Positions 1-6,147 of a stretch of 6,147 nt of DNA are shown here, piece by piece. Every line of letters begins with the position of its first letter. Position 1 is the first letter of the stretch. The DNA comes from Archangium sp. (GTDB lineage: Bacteria > Myxococcota > Myxococcia > Myxococcales > Myxococcaceae), in assembly GCA_016793525.1 (NCBI GenBank), contig JAEUJT010000273.1:1-6147 (forward strand), in the 5' to 3' direction. The notes under the pieces are model-generated. The model ran no database searches. It was given only the letters and a program-made list of their open reading frames with translations, and was not told the DNA's origin. Made by a program: the position numbers and the translations under genes.

Positions 1-244
1 AGAGCGGCACCTTCGCGGTGGCGGGGTCGGCTTTCAACATGCGGCACACGGTGATGCCGTCGAGCTGCGGCAGCACCACGTCGAGCAAGATGAGCTGAAA
101 CGACTGGCTTTTGGCGAGCTTGAGGCCCTCGGCGCCGGTTGACGTGCACTCCACCTCGACGTCGCCGTCGGCCAGCATGCTGCGCACCAGCTCGCGAATG
201 GCCGGCTCATCTTCGACGACGAGGATGCGGAAGGGCGCGGCCAT
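1..244 (-). CDS. Response regulator, receiver domain (C-terminus cut by window edge)
   Basis: This is the N-terminal 81 residues of a CheY-like receiver domain, the phosphorylation-controlled half of a two-component system in the cytoplasm. Read from the ATG at 244, the protein opens with FRILVVEDEPAIRELV, the usual first beta strand followed by the acidic pair (E11, D12). The phosphoacceptor is D55 in LILLDVVLPQLDG, followed by the P59 and G63 typical of the loop after the active site. The sequence ends at KVPL, just before the strand that would carry the conserved Ser/Thr; the conserved Lys lies beyond the edge. It therefore cannot be said whether this is a stand-alone receiver or carries an output domain. 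The start is supported by a GGGAG ribosome site eight bases upstream. The gene begins 23 bases after the ABC permease stop, so co-transcription is likely. The family call is secure; the target and partner kinase are unknown. Confidence 0.93.
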   Translation of the reverse strand, partial: MAAPFRILVVEDEPAIRELVRSMLADGDVEVECTSTGAEGLKLAKSQSFQLILLDVVLPQLDGITVCRMLKADPATAKVPL

Positions 245-252
245 GATGGGCG

Positions 253-257
253 CTCCC
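253..257 (-). promoter_or_regulatory. Ribosome binding site of the response regulator
   Basis: On the minus strand this reads GGGAG and sits eight bases before the ATG at 244. It is one of the two clearest Shine-Dalgarno sites in the window and fixes the start of the response regulator. It lies entirely in the 23-base gap behind the permease stop codon. Confidence 0.6.
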
Positions 258-267
258 AGTATACCCG

Positions 268-2832
268 TCACTCGTAGGCGAGCGCTTCTACGACGTCGAG
301 CGACGCGGCGCGGCGGGCCGGGTACAGGCCGGCGATGACCGCGGCCACCGTCGAGAGCACCAGGGTCGACAGCGCGACGCTCCATGAGAAGCGAAACGGC
401 AGGTCCCACCCGGTGGCTTGCACGTTGATGACCTTGGTCACCACGTACCCCACGATCACGCCGAGCACGGTGCCGACCACGCCGCCGGTGAGGCCGATGA
501 ACACCGCCTCGCCGGTGAAGAGCTGCATGATCTGTTTTCGATCAGCGCCGATGGCGCGCAGCAGGCCGATTTCCCGGGTGCGATCGATGACTGCCGCCAG
601 CAGGGTGTTGACGACGCCGAGGAGCGCGAGCGCGATGGCGGCGACCTCCATGGCGTGGGTGACGGCGAAGGCATTGTCGATGAGCGAGAGCGCCTCTTGG
701 TGCAGCTCGCCGTTCGACAGAACATACAAATTGAATTCTTTGGCGTAGCGCTCGGTGACTTCTTTACGCACCGCTTCGATGCGCGACGGGTCATCGATGT
801 ACAGGTGAAAGCTGTCGACCCGATCGTCGCCGAAATGCTGCGCGAAGACCTGGCGGTCCATGATGATGGCGCCTTGATCTGACGTGTAGTCGACGATGAC
901 CGCGCCCACCGTGTAGGTGCGCTCACCGGTCGGGGTGATGACGGGAAAGGTGCTGCCCGGGTGCAGGTCTCGGCGCCGGGAGAAGTTCTCGCTGATGGTG
1001 ACGAAGCCGCGCTGACGCTCCTCGTCTGTCGGTAGGCGCCCCTCGCGGACGTCAGGCTTACCGCGCGAGTTGTACACATCTGGCGTCAACGAGATGATGA
1101 TGACGCGCAGCCCAAGCACGTCGTGCTGCATCAAGCGAACACGGTCGATGCGATCGACGCCGGGCACTTTGACCAGCTCGTCACCGAGCGACGCGGCGAG
1201 CGGCTGGTTGGCGACGCCGGCGACCTTCGACGACGAAGTGATGAACAGATCAGCGGGAATGGACTGGTCGATCCACTTCGTGGCGCTGTGCTGGAACGAG
1301 TCGATGAAGCTCGACAACGTCACCGTCATCGCCACGCCGATGGCCAAGGCCGAGACGGGCACCGCGGTGCGCATCGGGGTGCGCGCGAAGTTGTCGGCGG
1401 CCATGCGCCCGGCGATGCCGAACAACCACTCTCCGGGCTTGGCGAAGGGGCGGTTGAGGGTGCGCAGCAGCAGGGGCGAGAGGAGCGTGCCGCCCATGAG
1501 AATGAAGAAAATGCTGAAGTACCCACCGAGCGGCAGGTTCTCGATCGGCGGTGGCAGCTTCGCGACCGGGTAGGCCAGCGCCCAGAACATGACGCCCATC
1601 AACGTCGGCCACGAGCGGAGCTGCGCTGCGCCCGCCCCGGCCACCACGTCGCGACGAAGCGCCTCGACCGGTTGCACCCCGCTCGCCGCCGCCGCCGGGC
1701 GGAGCGCCGCGAACATGCTGCCGAAGATGCCGAGGGTCAGGCCGAGGGCGACCTCGACCAGCCCCACGTGCACCTCGCGCGCGTTCACCCGCACGTAGAG
1801 GGTGGAGACGCTCTGCGAGACGAAAGAGATGGCCAGCCGGCCCACCAGCACGCCCAACGGCAGGCCGAGCACGCTGCCGATGGCGCCGAGCACCGCGGCT
1901 TCTAAAGTGAACATCGCGCGAATGGTGCGTTTGGTGGCGCCGAGCGCGCGGAGGGTGCCGATCTCTCGCCGACGCTGCACCACCCCGATGGAGACTGTAT
2001 TGTAAACAAGAAAAATACCGACCACCAGCGCCACCGCCGAGCCGAGGTTGAGCCCGAGCTGAAAGCTGCGCACCATGGTCTCGACGCTCTGGCCGCGGCG
2101 ATCGGGGCGCTCCACCTCGAAGGTGGGCCCCAAGGCGGCCTGCACTCGCTTCTGCAGCTCGTCGAGCTCGACGTCGGGGCTCCGCGCAATGTCGACGCGA
2201 TCGAACGTGCGGCCGCGGGCGAACGCTTCTTGGGCGCTGCCGAAGAACATCACAGCCACCGAGCCGCCGAACGCGCGCACCGGGCCGGTTTCCTTGAGCA
2301 GGCCGTGCACGGTGAACTCCCGCGTGCCTTCGGTGGTGATGAGCGAAAACGTGGAGCCGGTCTTCAGATTGTGCGCGCCCGCGAAGCGCTCCGACACGAG
2401 GATTCGGTCGGTGGAGTTGAGGAACTCGAGGTCGTCGGCGAGCTGGGTGACGTCGCGATCGACGCCCTCGTAGGTGCGGAAGAACCCGTCGTCGAGCAGG
2501 TCGACGCCCATGACGTACAGGCTCTCTCCTGGCGCGTCTTTCACCGGCACGATCATGGTGAGGCCGCCAGCCGCGTGGGCGACGCCGGGCACTTGGCGCA
2601 CCTTCTCGAGCACATCTTCGGAGAAACCGAGGGCGCTGGCGGAGACGGTCAGGTCGGCCTTGCCGGAGATGGTGTCGATGGTCGACCTGAAGGCCGCCAT
2701 CACCGTGCGGTTGATGGAAGCGATGCCGACCAACGTCGCCACGCCGATGGCCACGCCCAGAATCGTCAGGGCTGAGCGCAGCGGAGACTGGGCGAGATGG
2801 CGGATCGAGATGAGCCGCAGCAGCGAACGCAT
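268..2832 (-). CDS. ABC transporter permease with two fused FtsX/MacB modules
   Basis: This is an inner-membrane permease of the type VII (MacB/FtsX/LolCE-like) ABC class, which couples cytoplasmic ATP hydrolysis to movements of periplasmic domains instead of moving substrate through a channel. The 854 residues hold two similar halves. The first has a membrane segment at about 20-40, a periplasmic MacB-type domain to about 250, and an FtsX core at about 258-378 (three segments). Two extra segments follow at about 408-456. The second half repeats the plan with a segment at about 488-510, a periplasmic domain to about 720, and an FtsX core at about 727-838. Both cores carry the coupling motif: RRREIGTLRALGATKRTI at 287 and DRTREIGLLRAIGADRKQI at 750. 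About ten segments match the YbbP-like layout. No ATPase gene is visible on either side, so the partner and substrate are unknown. The start is reasonable but its ribosome site is weak (AAGGTG, 11 bases upstream). The stop is 23 bases before the response regulator. Confidence 0.93.
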   Translation of the reverse strand: MRSLLRLISIRHLAQSPLRSALTILGVAIGVATLVGIASINRTVMAAFRSTIDTISGKADLTVSASALGFSEDVLEKVRQVPGVAHAAGGLTMIVPVKDAPGESLYVMGVDLLDDGFFRTYEGVDRDVTQLADDLEFLNSTDRILVSERFAGAHNLKTGSTFSLITTEGTREFTVHGLLKETGPVRAFGGSVAVMFFGSAQEAFARGRTFDRVDIARSPDVELDELQKRVQAALGPTFEVERPDRRGQSVETMVRSFQLGLNLGSAVALVVGIFLVYNTVSIGVVQRRREIGTLRALGATKRTIRAMFTLEAAVLGAIGSVLGLPLGVLVGRLAISFVSQSVSTLYVRVNAREVHVGLVEVALGLTLGIFGSMFAALRPAAAASGVQPVEALRRDVVAGAGAAQLRSWPTLMGVMFWALAYPVAKLPPPIENLPLGGYFSIFFILMGGTLLSPLLLRTLNRPFAKPGEWLFGIAGRMAADNFARTPMRTAVPVSALAIGVAMTVTLSSFIDSFQHSATKWIDQSIPADLFITSSSKVAGVANQPLAASLGDELVKVPGVDRIDRVRLMQHDVLGLRVIIISLTPDVYNSRGKPDVREGRLPTDEERQRGFVTISENFSRRRDLHPGSTFPVITPTGERTYTVGAVIVDYTSDQGAIIMDRQVFAQHFGDDRVDSFHLYIDDPSRIEAVRKEVTERYAKEFNLYVLSNGELHQEALSLIDNAFAVTHAMEVAAIALALLGVVNTLLAAVIDRTREIGLLRAIGADRKQIMQLFTGEAVFIGLTGGVVGTVLGVIVGYVVTKVINVQATGWDLPFRFSWSVALSTLVLSTVAAVIAGLYPARRAASLDVVEALAYE
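1996..2019 (-). other. AT-rich codon patch within the permease gene
   Basis: Codons 272-279 of the permease (GIFLVYNT, second membrane segment) read GGT ATT TTT CTT GTT TAC AAT ACA; seven of eight end in A or T, and only 6 of 24 bases are G or C, in a gene that otherwise almost always uses G or C in third position. The patch holds the short palindrome TTGTTTACAA and a TACAAT that resembles a -10 box, but no good -35 lies at the right distance. It may be a rare-codon slow spot at a membrane segment, or chance. Confidence 0.5.
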
Positions 2833-2838
2833 GAAGAG

Positions 2839-2856
2839 CTCGGCACCTTACCCGAG
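2839..2856 (-). promoter_or_regulatory. Possible small hairpin presenting the permease ribosome site
   Basis: In the 34-base gap before the permease, the minus strand reads CTCGG, then an eight-base loop GTAAGGTG, then CCGAG: a perfect five-base-pair stem. The loop contains AAGGTG, the only Shine-Dalgarno-like stretch for the permease ATG at 2832, at a spacing of 11 bases. There is no T run after it, so it does not look like a terminator. A stem this short is common by chance in GC-rich DNA, so any role in translation is speculative. Confidence 0.25.
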
Positions 2857-2866
2857 GGCGGCGGGT

Positions 2867-3448
2867 TTACCGCGACGTTTTCGAGCGGCGTGCGGGGCGC
2901 TTGGCCTTGGGCGCGGCGCGGGGCTTCTTCGGCTTGGGCGCGGCCGCCGTCCCCTTGCGGAACGCGTCGAACCGGGCCTTCGAGAACAACTTCGAGCCTT
3001 CGTCTTTGGCCGTGGCGTAGACCTTCTTCAGCTGATCTGACGGCGTGCCGGGGTTGCGAAAGTACTCCATGGCCACGCGGCCGATGCCCCAGTTCGCGGC
3101 GAACGCTGCCGGCACGGTCAAGAGCGCTCCCACCATCGGCAGCAGCGCCTTGATGCCCTGGCGCGCGAGGAGCCCCGCACCGGCCGTGGCCCCGAGCTCG
3201 ACGATGAGCGCCTTGGCGTCGGCCTGCGTCACCTTGCGGCCGTAGATGTGCCCGACCGTCATCACCATGGCGGTCTGCATCGGCAACATCAGCACCGCGT
3301 CGCTGAAGGGAATGGGCGAAATCGCCACCACCGCGCACGCGTAGCTGGCCATGTTGACCACCTCGCGCGCCGTTTTCTCTCGCTGCGCCGCCGGCGTCTT
3401 CGAGAAGTCTTTACGGCGAACGTCTTCGAGGGTGTCGAGCCATGACAT
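2867..3448 (-). CDS. DUF697-like membrane protein with a basic C-terminal tail
   Basis: This 193-residue protein has a hydrophobic core resembling the DUF697 family (YcjF-like, often found next to or fused to small GTPases). Residues 43-70 hold the recognisable SPIPFSDAVLMLPMQTAMV block followed by the HIYGRKVT stretch. Hydrophobic stretches lie at about 33-63 and 101-120, with a Gly/Ala-rich helix at 84-95 between them, so it probably sits in the inner membrane. The N-terminal 32 residues are charged and helical. The tail from about 163 is built almost only of Lys, Arg, Ala and Pro (about 13 basic residues in 31), like a histone H1-type tail; it has no equivalent in the DUF697 core and is probably disordered. 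The gene starts 12 bases after the stop of the 194-residue gene and ends 34 bases before the permease. There is no GTPase neighbour in view. The family assignment is from memory of the motif; the function is unknown. Confidence 0.75.
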   Translation of the reverse strand: MSWLDTLEDVRRKDFSKTPAAQREKTAREVVNMASYACAVVAISPIPFSDAVLMLPMQTAMVMTVGHIYGRKVTQADAKALIVELGATAGAGLLARQGIKALLPMVGALLTVPAAFAANWGIGRVAMEYFRNPGTPSDQLKKVYATAKDEGSKLFSKARFDAFRKGTAAAPKPKKPRAAPKAKRPARRSKTSR

Positions 3449-3460
3449 GGGAGCGAGACC

Positions 3461-4045
3461 CTACCCGCGGCGGGGGTTGGAATCGATGCGCTTGATGTGC
3501 ACGCCCGCAGGCGCCACCTGCCGGCCCCAGTGCTTGTTTTCACGCAGCACGAGGCCGTGCTCTTTCACGTCGCGAGCGCACTGCGGGCCGACCCAGAACG
3601 CTTTGGGGTCGCCCTTGCGAAAAGACTTCTTCAGCCACATCTCGATTTCCAAATAGCGGGAACGGAAGCGATCGTCGGCGGGGTCGCGGCGGCCGGTGTT
3701 CGACGTCACGTCGAGCTCGGCCCAGAGCTGGCCAGAGGAGAGCTCTCCGTCGTCGTTGAGCCGGCTGCGCTCCCAGAAGATAACGGGTGAACGAACCTCG
3801 TCGATGCGCCAGTTCCCCTTGTCGGGGCCGCGCTTCACCTTGTCGACGAGCGCGGGGCCAATGTCGCTGGCGACCAAATAGACGTCTTCTTCAGGCAATT
3901 GCTCCCACATCTGCGGCGTGGCGCGAAACGGCTTCCACTCTGGTGGAACTCGGCGCGGGTAGACCTCGAAGACCCACCGCTCGATGCATTTCAAGAAAGC
4001 CAATTCATCGGCCTTCACCATGAAGTGAGAAATTTGATTGGCCAT
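3461..4045 (-). CDS. Trp-rich soluble protein of unknown function
   Basis: I do not recognise a named family. The 194-residue product has no signal peptide or membrane segment and is probably cytoplasmic. It is rich in tryptophan (W24, 37, 47, 79, 91, 108, 137, 151, 173) and charged residues. A central part, SPVIFWERSRL at about 86 followed by SGQLWAEL at 104, then a helical EIEMWLKKSFRK at about 133-144 and FWVGPQ at 150, resembles a layout I recall in uncharacterised bacterial proteins (a strand with Arg-Ser, a short Leu-Trp strand, a Trp-bearing helix, then a Gly-Pro turn); this is recollection, not a search result. The gene begins nine bases after the gspN stop, with no clear ribosome site, so translation may depend on coupling to gspN. 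Its first codons are AT-rich compared with its neighbours. It may be part of the T2SS transcript, but no role in secretion can be shown. It is a real gene on codon pattern and tight packing. Confidence 0.82.
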   Translation of the reverse strand: MANQISHFMVKADELAFLKCIERWVFEVYPRRVPPEWKPFRATPQMWEQLPEEDVYLVASDIGPALVDKVKRGPDKGNWRIDEVRSPVIFWERSRLNDDGELSSGQLWAELDVTSNTGRRDPADDRFRSRYLEIEMWLKKSFRKGDPKAFWVGPQCARDVKEHGLVLRENKHWGRQVAPAGVHIKRIDSNPRRG

Positions 4046-4054
4046 GTGTATTTG

Positions 4055-4978
4055 TTACCGAAACGCGGGCCGGCCGAGGTAGCCGGTGAGTTGGCCCTTG
4101 CGCCAGGTCGGGTCTTTCGGGTCGGCGCCGACGATGGACAGCGCGCTGCCGATGAGACCCAGGCGCTTCTGAAAATCGGGGTCGGGTTTGAAGCGGAGCT
4201 CGATGTTTGGCTCGGCGTACTCGAGCCGCTTGGCCAGCTTGAGCGTGCCGCTCGCCTGGGCCTCGAGGTCGTTCGATTTCATCTTGAAGGTGTCGACGGT
4301 GCCGGCGCCCTTGTCGAAGGTGAGGGTGGCGTCGAGGTCGCCGAACAAAATGCGCGGAAGATCGAGCGGCGTGGGCTCGGGGCCGTACTGCGGAATGGGA
4401 ATACTGACGGTGCCGCCGTGCACGGTGAGGTTGCGCGCGGTCATGCCGAAGGTGCCGCTCGCTTGCGCCACGTCGAGCTCGATGGGGGCGTTGGGCAAGC
4501 GCACGATGGGCACCTTCAGGTCGACGTGCGCGTCGATGATGCCGGAGAGGTCGACGCCGGTGACGCCTTTCACGTTGCCGTCTTTGAGGTCGAGTTGATC
4601 GACGTCGATCTTCAAGCGGGCGGTGGTCACGCCCGACACCCGCGCGGAGACGCCGCCACCGAAGGTCTTCGCCCACACCCCGAAGCCGGGCGGGAACAGC
4701 GTGGGCCCGACGGAAACCGAATCGAGCCGGAGCGATTCAGGCACTGCGTCACCGACGGCTTTCTTGCTCACGTCGACGTTTTTGGCGCGAATGCTGAAAA
4801 AACCCGGCCCGAGCGAGCCGATGCGAACGAAAAAGCCCGCCGAGTCGGCCTCGAGGCGAATTCGCTCTTTCAGCGCGTCATAGGGGAAGGTGAGGAAAAA
4901 CGCGGCCACCAACGCAAACACGGAGAAGCTGCTGTACAGCATCAGCCTCCGCCGCCAGGTCATTGTCTTTTCAGCCAT
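4055..4978 (-). CDS. gspN: Type II secretion system protein GspN (short delta-type)
   Basis: GspN is an accessory bitopic inner-membrane protein of the T2SS. The 307-residue product has a short basic N-terminus (WRRR at 8-11), one membrane segment at about 12-32 and a long periplasmic domain. That domain is rich in beta strands with repeated short amphipathic patterns (for example ARLKIDVDQLDLKDGNVKG at about 120 and FGDLDATLTFDKGAGTVDTF at 212), reminiscent of AsmA-like or lipid-groove folds. The product matches the GspN form known from Leptospira, Geobacter and myxobacteria more than the enterobacterial one, and its place directly behind gspM agrees. The gene starts nine bases after the gspM stop. 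No convincing ribosome site precedes the ATG at 4978, so coupling to gspM is likely; an ATG five codons further in (M6) is an alternative start with no better site. The exact function of GspN is unsettled, and some T2SS lack it. Confidence 0.85.
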   Translation of the reverse strand: MAEKTMTWRRRLMLYSSFSVFALVAAFFLTFPYDALKERIRLEADSAGFFVRIGSLGPGFFSIRAKNVDVSKKAVGDAVPESLRLDSVSVGPTLFPPGFGVWAKTFGGGVSARVSGVTTARLKIDVDQLDLKDGNVKGVTGVDLSGIIDAHVDLKVPIVRLPNAPIELDVAQASGTFGMTARNLTVHGGTVSIPIPQYGPEPTPLDLPRILFGDLDATLTFDKGAGTVDTFKMKSNDLEAQASGTLKLAKRLEYAEPNIELRFKPDPDFQKRLGLIGSALSIVGADPKDPTWRKGQLTGYLGRPAFR

Positions 4979-4987
4979 TGGCGCGTC

Positions 4988-5545
4988 TCAATTCTTCAAA
5001 CGGTACGTCGCGACCGTCATCCACGCGGTGAGGTGTTCGGCCTGTGGGTGCGGCTCGATGCGGAGGTATTTCACCTTTACGATGCCGGGCCCCGCCTCGA
5101 CCGCTTGGAGGAAATCGACCAGCCGGTTCAGCTTGACGTCGGTCAGCGTCAGCTCGACGGCGTTCTCCACGATTTTCGGGTTCTCGAGCGGGACCTCTGC
5201 TTTTGGGTTCACCGATGGCAGCTCGAGGCCTTTCTGCTTGGCGCGCTCCTCGAGGTAGCTGAGCAGGCGCACGTTCGACGCGGCGAGCTGGCGCTCGGCG
5301 TTGTCTTGGGCGGCCTTCGCCTCGCGGTAGTTCGCGGCCAACGTCTGCACCTCGTCGAGCTGCGCCAACTTGCGGGCGGTGCGCTGGCGAATTCGGTCGG
5401 CGCTGTTGGAGAACGAGAACGTCACCATGAACAGCACGAAGGCGATGACCGCGCAGACCGCGCCGATGACGAGCCGCCGCTCGCGGACCGAAAGCGCTGA
5501 GAATGATTGCTGAACCGTGTTCTGCAGATTGGACAGTGCGCTCAT
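4988..5545 (-). CDS. gspM: Type II secretion system protein GspM
   Basis: GspM is a bitopic inner-membrane protein of the T2SS assembly platform; it pairs with GspL and helps link the cytoplasmic ATPase GspE to the pseudopilus machinery. The 185-residue product has a short cytoplasmic N-terminus ending in LSVRERRL (18-25), the hallmark just before the membrane in this family. One membrane segment follows (about 24-46), then a Gln/Ala/Arg-rich coiled coil (about 48-104) and a C-terminal periplasmic domain (about 106-185). The ENAVELTLTDVKLNRLVDFL stretch at 127 is the expected strand-helix of the ferredoxin-like fold. Length and layout are normal. The start at 5545 is supported by a good ribosome site inside the end of gspL, and only four bases separate it from the gspL stop, so translation is probably coupled. 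Confidence 0.92.
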   Translation of the reverse strand: MSALSNLQNTVQQSFSALSVRERRLVIGAVCAVIAFVLFMVTFSFSNSADRIRQRTARKLAQLDEVQTLAANYREAKAAQDNAERQLAASNVRLLSYLEERAKQKGLELPSVNPKAEVPLENPKIVENAVELTLTDVKLNRLVDFLQAVEAGPGIVKVKYLRIEPHPQAEHLTAWMTVATYRLKN

Positions 5546-5549
5546 GGCA

Positions 5550-6147
5550 TCACCCTTGGGGCGCCGCGTCGGAGGGGCATTCGACCTGAATGTCGACGCG
5601 GAACGAAACCTTCGAGCCGTCTTTGCTCTTCTCGACGCGCCCCTCTTTGACCTCTTTGAAACACTTGTACGACTGGAGCGCGCTGATCACGTCTTCGATG
5701 TGTTTCGAGGTGTCGGTTTCGCAGCGCATGGAGATGCGATCGAGGTCGACGACGATCTGATCGATGGTGACCGACGCCTCTGATGGCATTCGCTGGGTCA
5801 CTTCCGCGAGCAGCGAGGTCGCGGAGTGGAGCGGTACGCCGGCGGCCGGGCTGTTCTGGCCTTTGAGCAGGTTGAGCGCCACATCGAAGTTCTTCTCGCA
5901 CTTGCCCAGCACCCGCTGCGTCACGTCGCAGAGCACGCCGTCGATCTGCTTCTCCCGGCGCTCCAGCACGGTGTTGCGGACCACGCCGCTGGCGACGAGG
6001 AGCATGAAGAGAATGACGGCGAAGGTGGCGATCTGCCCCATCTTGTCGCGGGCGAAGTCGAAGTCGCTCTTGAAGGTGTATTCACCTTTGCGCAGGTTGA
6101 AATGGGGCGCCTTCGCGCCGGTCGCCGCGCCGCGGAGCGCCAACGAG
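5550..6147 (-). CDS. gspL: Type II secretion system protein GspL, C-terminal part (N-terminus cut by window edge)
   Basis: GspL is an inner-membrane T2SS protein: its cytoplasmic actin-like domain recruits the ATPase GspE, and its periplasmic domain pairs with GspM. Here only the last 198 or so codons are present. The fragment opens with LALRGA and HFNLRKGEYTFK, the usual end of the cytoplasmic domain. A membrane segment (about 36-56 of the visible part, IATFAVILFMLLVASGVV) is followed by a coiled-coil-like helix and the ferredoxin-like periplasmic domain (about 105-190). The reading frame stays open to the edge; a TTG at 6143 could be misread as a start, but it is an internal Leu codon of the LALRG motif. 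The periplasmic part has five cysteines (72, 82, 141, 161 and 189 counting from that Leu), unusual for this domain. The stop lies four bases before gspM. Assignment rests on layout, motifs and the gspM-gspN neighbours. Confidence 0.88.
   Translation of the reverse strand, partial: SLALRGAATGAKAPHFNLRKGEYTFKSDFDFARDKMGQIATFAVILFMLLVASGVVRNTVLERREKQIDGVLCDVTQRVLGKCEKNFDVALNLLKGQNSPAAGVPLHSATSLLAEVTQRMPSEASVTIDQIVVDLDRISMRCETDTSKHIEDVISALQSYKCFKEVKEGRVEKSKDGSKVSFRVDIQVECPSDAAPQG
5553..5557 (-). promoter_or_regulatory. Ribosome binding site of gspM inside the end of gspL
   Basis: The minus strand reads AAGGGTGATGCC directly before the gspM ATG. AAGGG is seven bases upstream and covers the last codons of gspL, while the TGA stop of gspL falls between it and the ATG. 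This is the best match to the anti-Shine-Dalgarno sequence in the window and suggests that GspL and GspM are made in coupled, near-equal amounts. Confidence 0.65.

Noticed and set aside
258..263. A TATACT on the minus strand, close to a -10 box, in the gap before the response regulator.
   Set aside because: No matching -35 about 17 bases upstream (the sequence there is AGCGCT), and a transcript starting from it would begin at or after the GGGAG ribosome site. It is probably chance.
418..2775. Long plus-strand open frames opposite the permease.
   Set aside because: They translate to Arg/Ala/His/Asp-rich sequence with no domain pattern, while the minus strand encodes an unmistakable FtsX permease over its whole length.
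3899..5500. A 533-codon open frame on the plus strand opposite the 194-residue gene, gspN and gspM.
   Set aside because: Its product is low-complexity in His, Arg, Glu, Val and Gly, as expected when GC-rich codons are read antisense; the minus-strand genes have clear families and membrane segments. It is a shadow.
6141..6143. TTG as the start codon of the right-most gene.
   Set aside because: The frame is open to the window edge, and the residues around it are the internal LALRG motif at the end of the GspL cytoplasmic domain; the gene is simply cut.
1..6147. Search by eye for tRNA, CRISPR arrays, insertion-sequence ends, long direct repeats and rho-independent terminators.
   Set aside because: None seen. 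The frequent GTCGA/TCGAC words are explained by Val, Asp, Glu and Ser codons in GC-rich genes.

Overview
This is a 6.1 kb stretch of GC-rich bacterial DNA. Every credible gene lies on the minus strand, so the natural reading order runs from the right edge to the left edge. A type II secretion gspL-gspM-gspN run with the short delta-type GspN, strong G/C preference at third codon positions and a large gapless co-directional gene string suggest a member of the Myxococcota (myxobacteria or relatives). That placement is inference from gene style; there is no rRNA or other marker in the window.

Layout in transcription order: (1) the C-terminal part of GspL, cut by the right edge; (2) GspM; (3) GspN, which together are the tail of a type II secretion (T2SS) operon coding for the inner-membrane assembly platform; (4) a 194-residue tryptophan-rich soluble protein of unknown function; (5) a 193-residue DUF697-like membrane protein with a very basic tail; (6) an 854-residue ABC-transporter permease of the MacB/FtsX type with two fused FtsX modules and about ten membrane segments; (7) the N-terminal 81 residues of a response regulator, cut by the left edge.

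Intergenic gaps are 4, 9, 9, 12, 34 and 23 bases, so nothing in the window separates the genes into distinct transcription units: I see no convincing promoter or rho-independent terminator. GspL, GspM and GspN are expected to act together at the inner membrane in exporting folded proteins across the outer membrane. The four downstream genes have no obvious biochemical link to T2SS; they may be co-transcribed by read-through or simply be packed behind the operon. No ATPase partner for the permease is visible.

There are no RNA genes, CRISPR arrays, insertion sequences or long repeats, and no gene-free stretch longer than 34 bases. I see no clear evidence of a wholly new system. The most interesting points are the unknown Trp-rich gene behind gspN, the DUF697 protein with a histone-like tail, a cysteine-rich periplasmic domain in GspL, the orphan permease next to a response regulator, and a sharp AT-rich codon patch inside the permease gene.
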